Positions 18,012-23,871 of a stretch of 23,871 bases of DNA are shown here, one piece after another. Position numbers and translations under genes: made by a program. Where the stretch lies: contig NW_014578357.1 in NCBI RefSeq assembly GCF_000485595.1, positions 41,006-64,876 on the forward strand, read 5' to 3'. Position 1 is the first letter of the stretch. The number at the start of each line of letters is the position of its first letter. The stretch is from Priapulus caudatus (taxonomy: Eukaryota > Priapulida > Priapulimorpha > Priapulimorphida > Priapulidae). The notes under the pieces are model-generated. The model had not been told where the DNA came from, did no database searches, and worked only from the letters and a program-made list of their open reading frames with translations.

Positions 18012-18040
18012 CCCCGGGCAACGCCGGGTATCCCGCTAGT
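18012..18040 (+). mobile_element. Helitron-type 3' terminus
   Basis: CCCGG (18013-18017) and CCGGG (18024-18028) form a GC-rich hairpin. Seven bases (TATCCCG) follow, then CTAG (18036-18039) and a T. A short GC hairpin some 7-12 bases before CTRR, with insertion before a T, is the known signature of Helitron rolling-circle transposon 3' ends. The matching 5' end (TC after A) was not located. On the minus strand just outside it, TTACTCAGTTGG resembles a tRNA A box, so a composite element is possible. Confidence 0.6.
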
Positions 18041-18389
18041 ATAATATATGTGGCAATCAATATATTAATATTAAACGCTATATATATTCTTCAGGTGTTT
18101 GCCAGATATAATATTTGCAGATTGAAGCAGAATAATATGTACATATCCGCATAGTATAAACCTTTGCTGCAGGTCTCACGATAGCTGTGATACACATTCA
18201 TATTGAACAAACCGTTGGACCATCCATTCTATCTTGGTTTTACAAAAAGAACATTTACCCATGTCGTTGAAATTTCCGAGAACAAAAATTTGTTTGTGTG
18301 GAAGATACGATTGAGTATTTTGTATTGGAAGTATCCCAAGCCTGTGTCGACCTAGTGTAACCGAAAACGGTAATTTATAGATATTTATT
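18041..18389. other. unassigned AT-rich DNA
   Basis: There is no supported gene or RNA in this stretch. Confidence 0.5.
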
Positions 18390-18549
18390 TCATTTCCTTT
18401 GGGCGATACGTCGCCGACATGTCCGCGCCATCTCGTGATTTTCGATGCGCACCTCCAGACCTCCTGTAAGCATGCAACTCCAGTTTAAATGGTTAACATC
18501 GGCCCTACGTCATTTCCTTTGGCCGACAGGTCGCCGAAATGTACGCGCC
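18390..18549. repeat. 40-bp direct repeat pair (18390-18429 and 18510-18549)
   Basis: TCATTTCCTTTGGgCGAtAc-type sequence followed by GTCGCCGA.ATGT.CGCGCC occurs twice, exactly 120 bp apart, with about five mismatches. It may be two diverged units of a longer tandem repeat or an internal motif of an unidentified element. Confidence 0.8.
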
Positions 18550-19771
18550 CTATCTATGTACATTAGTATAGCAAGGGACCTGTACGTAGCAGAACAGTGC
18601 CGCCACATAGAGCAATACAGCAATGCCACCTGTAAATAGAGACTCAGTGTAGTATATAACCACATGCATGCTATAGTATTGTAGCCAATAAATCTGATAG
18701 AAAAAAGATTTAATGCGACATATAATATCAATTACGTCAACGTCAAAATGTCGTGATTTGTTTGTTTTCATATGCACGTGTTGACTGTATGAAAAAATCA
18801 CATCGTAAAAATCAAGTTCAATAGATTTAAAGCAGTCTCATCACAACCGCTTTCATATTCCAAATCAAACATGAAGCGTAGCACTCTATTAGATTACTAA
18901 CGAGCTAGCGCACCTTAGCATCACTTACCATAATCGCAAAGGTCACACATGGTATTTGCTGATGCGCGATCATTTTAATTGCTTTCTTTCGGTACAACAC
19001 CTAGAAACATTGGAAACACGTTTCAACAATCGATGACGGGTAATCTATAAAACAATACAATAGCAGGTACAGCTATATATATATGATATGTTTGTAGCGA
19101 TATTTGTTTGATATACGCTTGATGCAATAGATGTTTATAGATTATACTCTCATATGTGATTACCTATGCAGCAATTCATCAAACGCGCACGCATGCAACC
19201 TCTTATCGACGAATGGCTTGTCAAAAACGAACGCCTAGACAAGTGAGCACATTTCGGGGCAGGTGGGTCTTATAATTATACGCTAACACTTTATGAGCAT
19301 AATAAAATTTTCGGTGAGTGCTATCATTGTCATCTTGGAACGCTGTAATTTCGTCTCACGCATATAAGCGACAACATGATAACAATCCGCATTGTGCTAT
19401 ATTTCGAAGAAATACTAACTGTGCCCGTAGATGTTCATTCATGCACATATAAATAGCTTATTATGTCGCTGTAAATTAATAATGGGAATAAGGTCAGATA
19501 GTAAAGAATATGACATGCTTCCGAGTTGGGAAATGAACAAGGAACACGAAGAGAAACATCAGTGATTGAAATAAATGTGTACGACTCTAGACCCAAGAGT
19601 ACGCCTATACGTGTCAGCACGGTAAAGGTCGCAATCTCGTGCTGTGGTTCGCGTGTGGTTTAGCTCTGGCGATGTCCTATGCACTGCTTCAATTCACTCT
19701 ACATCAGCAGCAGCCGTATTGTGTAGAAACGGCGACATGTGTAACATAGTCGACGTCTACATTTATTAAAG

Positions 19772-19774
<3 letters not shown>
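18550..19774. other. unassigned DNA
   Basis: The DNA is AT-rich with short TA runs (for example near 19074-19082). The open frames of 60 to 83 codons on both strands overlap one another and show no recognisable domain. Confidence 0.5.

Positions 19775-19854
<80 letters not shown>
19775..19854. repeat. (CA)40 microsatellite
   Basis: Eighty bases of uninterrupted CA repeat are present. Cys-Val frames on the minus strand are by-products. Confidence 0.98.
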
Positions 19855-19856
<2 letters not shown>

Positions 19857-19920
19857 TGCGTGGTCTGGTTTTGTCGGCTGCGTCGTACAGCGCGGTGAAC
19901 ATAGTGAAAAGCCATCTTCA

Positions 19921-20230
19921 TTCAAAAATCAGTTCAACACATTTCAAATACACAATTTTTAAATCAATTTTAAACATTTCAAATTAATTAATAAAAATAC
20001 AAATTACTTTATATTTGTTTCGAGAATTTAAATTCAACATTTTAAATCACATTCACAGAATAAAAAATCAATTTATTAACTTGCAAATTAATTCACAACC
20101 TTCAAATAATTTCCTGATATAAAAAATTCCGCACATCATTGTAAAAATCCATTTTCTAAACGTACAATTTCTTTTCAAAACAACAAAACCAATTTGACTT
20201 AACTTTCAAATTAAATTGAGAACATGTTAC
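19921..20230. other. AT-rich, G-depleted block
   Basis: In 19921-20220 I count about 13 G against about 49 C on the plus strand; the rest is A and T. The words TTCAAAT, TTTAAAT and AATTCA recur. The composition changes sharply near 20270, where a GC-rich stretch begins (GGCGGCAGCATGCCCGCTCC). There is no gene. Confidence 0.8.
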
Positions 20231-20493
20231 ATAAACTCACAAAATGTTCAAATCTTCGCTTCATCAACACTGGGCGCTCAACGAGGCCGAGAGGCGGCAG
20301 CATGCCCGCTCCGCCGCCGGGCGCTGGCCAACGTCTGGGGTGGGATAAAATCCCGGGTTGTCTGAAGGGTGTGAAATTGTTTGCAAGTGCCTTTGAAAGA
20401 AGCCCAGCAGTCTGTATTAATTGTTGTGATTTGAGCCTGATGGCGCCTACCCCAGTACAACACTAACCCACTCCTTGCCATGCCTGCTAATGG

Positions 20494-20868
20494 ATGCAGA
20501 CTATTCCCGATTTTGGTTTTTGCCTAACCGATTCGACTATGTATGCCTTGCCCAGAAATTGTAGCTCTGTCACAGCAACAGAGCTGACCTTTCATTACCG
20601 TTTTGATAAGTATCTCCGAGGTATACAGTGCGTTAAACGGCAAAGACCAGGCATTAAGATTTTAATCTCTGACCCATGCATTTACCCGGACACAAAGAGC
20701 TTCAGAAAGCCGACACATTCTATCCTAACAGCGGCAATTGTAGTCCCGAGTAAAATAACATTGCGCGGGCGGTGTGCATTGTTAGCGCTTGCCGTTGGTG
20801 GTATTTATTTACTTAGTGCTCTGCGAGGCCATTTACGAAAGAGTGGTTGGTTACTGAAAATAATTTAA
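20494..20868 (+). other. unassigned 124-codon open frame
   Basis: This is the longest repeat-free open frame of the window. It starts MQTIPDFGFCLTDSTMYALP and near its end (about residues 92-110) has a hydrophobic segment, CALLALAVGGIYLLSAL, followed by basic residues, as in a single-pass membrane protein. I recognise no family, promoter or splice context. A frame of this length is not very improbable in 3 kb of random sequence, so coding status is doubtful. Confidence 0.15.
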
Positions 20869-22050
20869 CCGAGCCAAAATGGGGATGGTTAGATATTAGT
20901 CGCACTGGGAACATAGCCGATGTTTGTACACTTGACCAAACTAACCGGGTATAGTTCGATCAATATACACCGTATAACGATCGGGAAAAACCCGCAGGTA
21001 CCAACACTTGGATTTGCAGCAAGACGCCAGCGGCTTGTAGGCAGCTGATATGGGTTTGCGCCTTCGCGCACGTTTAAATGGCGGCGCGCTTGGATGAATG
21101 AGTATCGGGATCGAATGTTTTGCTTGCCAACGATGATTCTTAGCCGGGGAATACGCAGTGAGTTAGATAGTTTGAACCGATCGCCGGTAAATTGAAGCCG
21201 TATATGCACGGAAGTTGCTATCCTTGCTCAACTAACTTAAATGCTAAATGAGGACGAATCAGATCTTTCCGTGGCCTTATGTTTGTTCGACTAAAACTGG
21301 CACTCAGCGTTGTTGGTCTATTAGCGTCACGTATTAAAGAACGCGGTTCACACGCCCTGTTATTGCTTTTGCAGATGCCAAGTATTTAATGGAACAGTGA
21401 GGGTAGGTTGAAGATCAAAGAACTAGAAGGGTCGGCACGTCTTATCATGGGGCCTAGTCATATTCGTGATCACTAGAAGCCTGTAGCTTCATTCTAATCC
21501 AGAATTAATCAGTAAAATTTGTGGTCACATACTATGGCGCAGGGCTTGACTAAGGCGTAAATTACCGGCCTTTGGCTGCTTCTTTGATGAGGAAGTTAAG
21601 CGCCGATTTGATATCGCACTGACGCTAGAAGCAGAAATTGCTACTGATGGAGAACTTGCTACAAACAATTAATTTAGAACCGTTAATTATTGAGAGAGGC
21701 TGGCCCTTGGGCAACATTTTCGGAGGCCTTGTTTCAAGGTGAATTACTATTGTTCAGCCAACGCATTGTGGTGAAAACATTGAAGCTATTAACTTGTCTA
21801 CGTAACGGAACAAAAAAGCGCAAGGTCCGATTGGTACACACAATGATGTTGGGAAATTCCTTGATGTTGAGCAAATCAAGAAATGCACGCGAGAAGGAGT
21901 TGGTTTCTACAAAGTTAGATAATTAATGTCTGCAAGGCCGGGAGGCCCAGGTGCGCTGATGGTGGGAGCCATATAATAGATTCTGCTTACTTAGGGAGTT
22001 GAGAATTTAGTGAATACAGGTCTTAGGAAGATAGGTATTCGATTTATCTA
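20869..22050. other. unassigned DNA
   Basis: There are no microsatellites and no frame above 106 codons. The frames at 20889-21209 (-) and 21690-21926 (+) show no recognised domain. A KKRKV pentapeptide in the latter looks like a nuclear localisation signal but is most likely chance. Confidence 0.45.
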
Positions 22051-22053
22051 TTT

Positions 22054-22081
22054 AAACCCGACCAACAAGGCGGGGTTTTTT
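22054..22081 (+). terminator. hairpin with T run, resembling an intrinsic terminator
   Basis: AAACCC (22054-22059) pairs with GGGTTT (22073-22078), and inner CC (22062-22063) with GG (22069-22070), around AACAA, followed by six T. The form matches a bacterial Rho-independent terminator. No convincing bacterial gene precedes it, so it may be fortuitous or mark a foreign or contaminant segment. Confidence 0.25.
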
Positions 22082-23871
22082 ATTCGGTAGATATAGAATG
22101 CATGTAGTATATTGTTAGAAGACCGTTAAAGAAATTATCTAATAGATTGACATCCTCAGGAGTGCGACTGTTAACTGAGATATAGAGATACACTTGGATG
22201 GCTTCACAATTTCCATACCTTAAGAATATTGTAGTTGTTCGATGTCTTCAATCAACCGGTTCAGCAAATTTTGTATCCCAGTTTGTGCCCTATGTTCGAT
22301 CATCGAGCTGCCAGAAGAAGCCTTATTGTCGATTAGCAAATGTATAATAAAGTATTTGCGATTTAAATAGTCGACTTCGAAGGTGTTCGGAGGCCAAAAG
22401 AGGAATAGCCGGTCCAAAACATCGATAGCCATGGATTGCGTTCTTTAAGTCGTGGAAGATAGCGAGATTTTCAGTTGTCTGGTAAACGCTTCGTAACTTG
22501 GCATGATAATTCTTCTGCTCTATCTGATCTTTCGATTATCCAGCTAACTAGGACACAATACTAGCGAGAAAATGTTGGTGAGATATGACGACTTTAAGGT
22601 CTTTGTGGCCTTTGTTGTTTCAGCTCCTGCTTTTCACTGCAGGCTGTATCTAACACCCACTCAGAGAGGGCTTGATCACAATTCGTCGGCGTGAAAAGAA
22701 GTCTTGAGGCACTTGCCTAATCGGATGATTCAGCGAGATAGGATTCACACCGAAAACGTCGCCGTTGAATCAATTTGAGGTTGATATACCAGCGAAACTG
22801 TTTTGCTGACAAATAGCTTCTCCAGTAGTCTTTCTACCTGAAAGCATACTCTGCTTTGGGTCAGCTCCTGCTTGTAGAAGGCGTATTGGGTTTTCCATAT
22901 TCTTTGCGGCATCGAGTGAGGTATCTGGCTGTTTCATAACGTTGCAGTATTACGCATCATCAGGATAATGGCAATACATAATGACGATGTCGTATATAAT
23001 TTTCTGGAAGAAAGCTATAGATCAGAGATGAATTCAGAGGATGTGCAACAAGTGCTGCAAAATCGTCCCAACTTTTCAATCAGTACGCAAAATATCGCGC
23101 CCAATACGTGCAATATAATCGAGTATCTCGGTAGTGTTTCAAGAATCGTTTTTCTGAAAATTGGTTTTAGACCGTATCGTCCAAGCATTCATGAAAGGCT
23201 GTATTGATACTTTTGCATATCTAAATGACACACAAAAGCAAATGGCGTCATAGCGGTCAGTATATTTTTGATTTTTCTAGTTTGATAAATTGCGACTGAA
23301 AGTCGTCTTCATCGGGAACGCGAGTTTTTTGTCTGCGCTTTGTGAAGTGGTCACGCTCCATAAGATGCGGTAAGTCGGGCTAGGCAGATGCAAGTCATTA
23401 TCTGTTCAATTGGAAGAGCTGGGTGTTTTGATACATGCAATGCACCCAAAGACCCCTGATGAATTATGATAGTTCCGACAGCAACTGCGTAGCCCATGTT
23501 TACTGCGTGTTGAGTTTGCCATTGGACGTTTAAATATCTTCTAACAAGAACGCCTTACCGGTAAATGTGAAGGTCCAATAACACTTCGGCAATTTAGCCC
23601 ATTGACGCACACAATATTACTTTAGTAAGCAGGTGCCGCCACCATGCATGAGCTATCCATTCACTCAGCATCGAGCAGCGCATCCGTAATGCCCTTCATA
23701 CATCAAAGCAATGCGTTGTTAAATATGGGTGAGGGAGCGTTGCAATCATTTCCAGAATACGCATATTGGTCATCGAATAATTGGCCTTTTTTCGTTTCGT
23801 ATATCGACATGATGTGCCAAATAGCGTAGTTTACCAATCCGTATCGAGACAGGTAGCGTCGGAACAAGAAC
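22082..23871. other. unassigned DNA to the right edge
   Basis: Only short frames occur: 22220-22432 (-, 70 codons, ending NRLIEDIEQLQYS), 22968-23207 (+, 79 codons) and 23644-23829 (+, 61 codons). The last begins at an ATG preceded by GCCGCCACC (23635-23643), the full vertebrate Kozak consensus. None has a recognised domain. TCAGCTCCTGCTT occurs twice (about 22620 and 22861). Confidence 0.4.

Noticed and set aside
21813-21827. KKRKV, like the SV40-type nuclear localisation signal
   Set aside because: A five-residue match in a 78-codon frame without other support; chance is the simplest explanation.
23635-23829. 61-codon frame after a perfect GCCGCCACCATG
   Set aside because: The Kozak string is notable, but the short product has no recognisable domain and no splice or transcript context; noted only as an oddity.

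Overview
The window looks like animal nuclear DNA, probably from a marine invertebrate, but the species cannot be fixed from it. The reasons are spliced exons with GT/AG borders, a metazoan-type SLC22 solute-carrier reading frame, many (TG)n, (AT)n and (TTA)n microsatellites, and relics of several eukaryotic transposon classes. There is no complete gene, no bacterial-style operon and no CRISPR array.

The one secure gene content is SLC22-type organic ion transporter sequence, and it is split. A 60-residue first exon lies on the minus strand at 781-960 and points out of the left edge. Five consecutive exons for the C-terminal half (about TM7 to TM12 plus the cytoplasmic tail) lie on the plus strand at 10760-14024, with matching splice phases throughout and a stop at 14022-14024. 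Exons for TM2-TM6 are not visible on either strand. So these are either two SLC22 paralogues pointing away from each other with long introns, or one gene broken by an inversion or an assembly join.

Layout. 1-2460: AG repeat, a TTAA-flanked MITE, SLC22 exon 1 with a possible TATA box, and one arm of an inverted dispersed repeat. 2462-4236: a 540-bp higher-order satellite-like array, each half-unit carrying a GCGCATGCGC palindrome. 4518-5527: a second dimeric array (unit about 83 bp, GGGGGCC-rich). 5528-9404: short minisatellites, a candidate solo LTR (6931-7611), a minus-strand LTR/primer-binding-site relic near 8894-9079, and a second copy of the MITE. 9405-10759: unassigned DNA, the other arm of the inverted repeat, and two strong hairpins. 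10760-14310: the plus-strand SLC22 exons, with introns full of microsatellites, hairpins and a decayed copy of an exon end. 14311-20500: a hAT-type MITE, an open hydrophobic frame, a G11/C11-bounded block, a tRNA-like SINE head, a Helitron-type 3' end, a (CA)40 tract and a C-rich/G-poor AT block. 20500-23871: DNA without recognisable genes; its short open frames have no recognised family.

I see no convincing new multi-gene system. The points most worth following up are the oppositely oriented SLC22 halves, the duplicated SLC22 exon end around a TG/GCGT tract, the two compound satellite arrays and the TTAA-flanked MITE family. All family assignments come from reading motifs by eye, without database searches.
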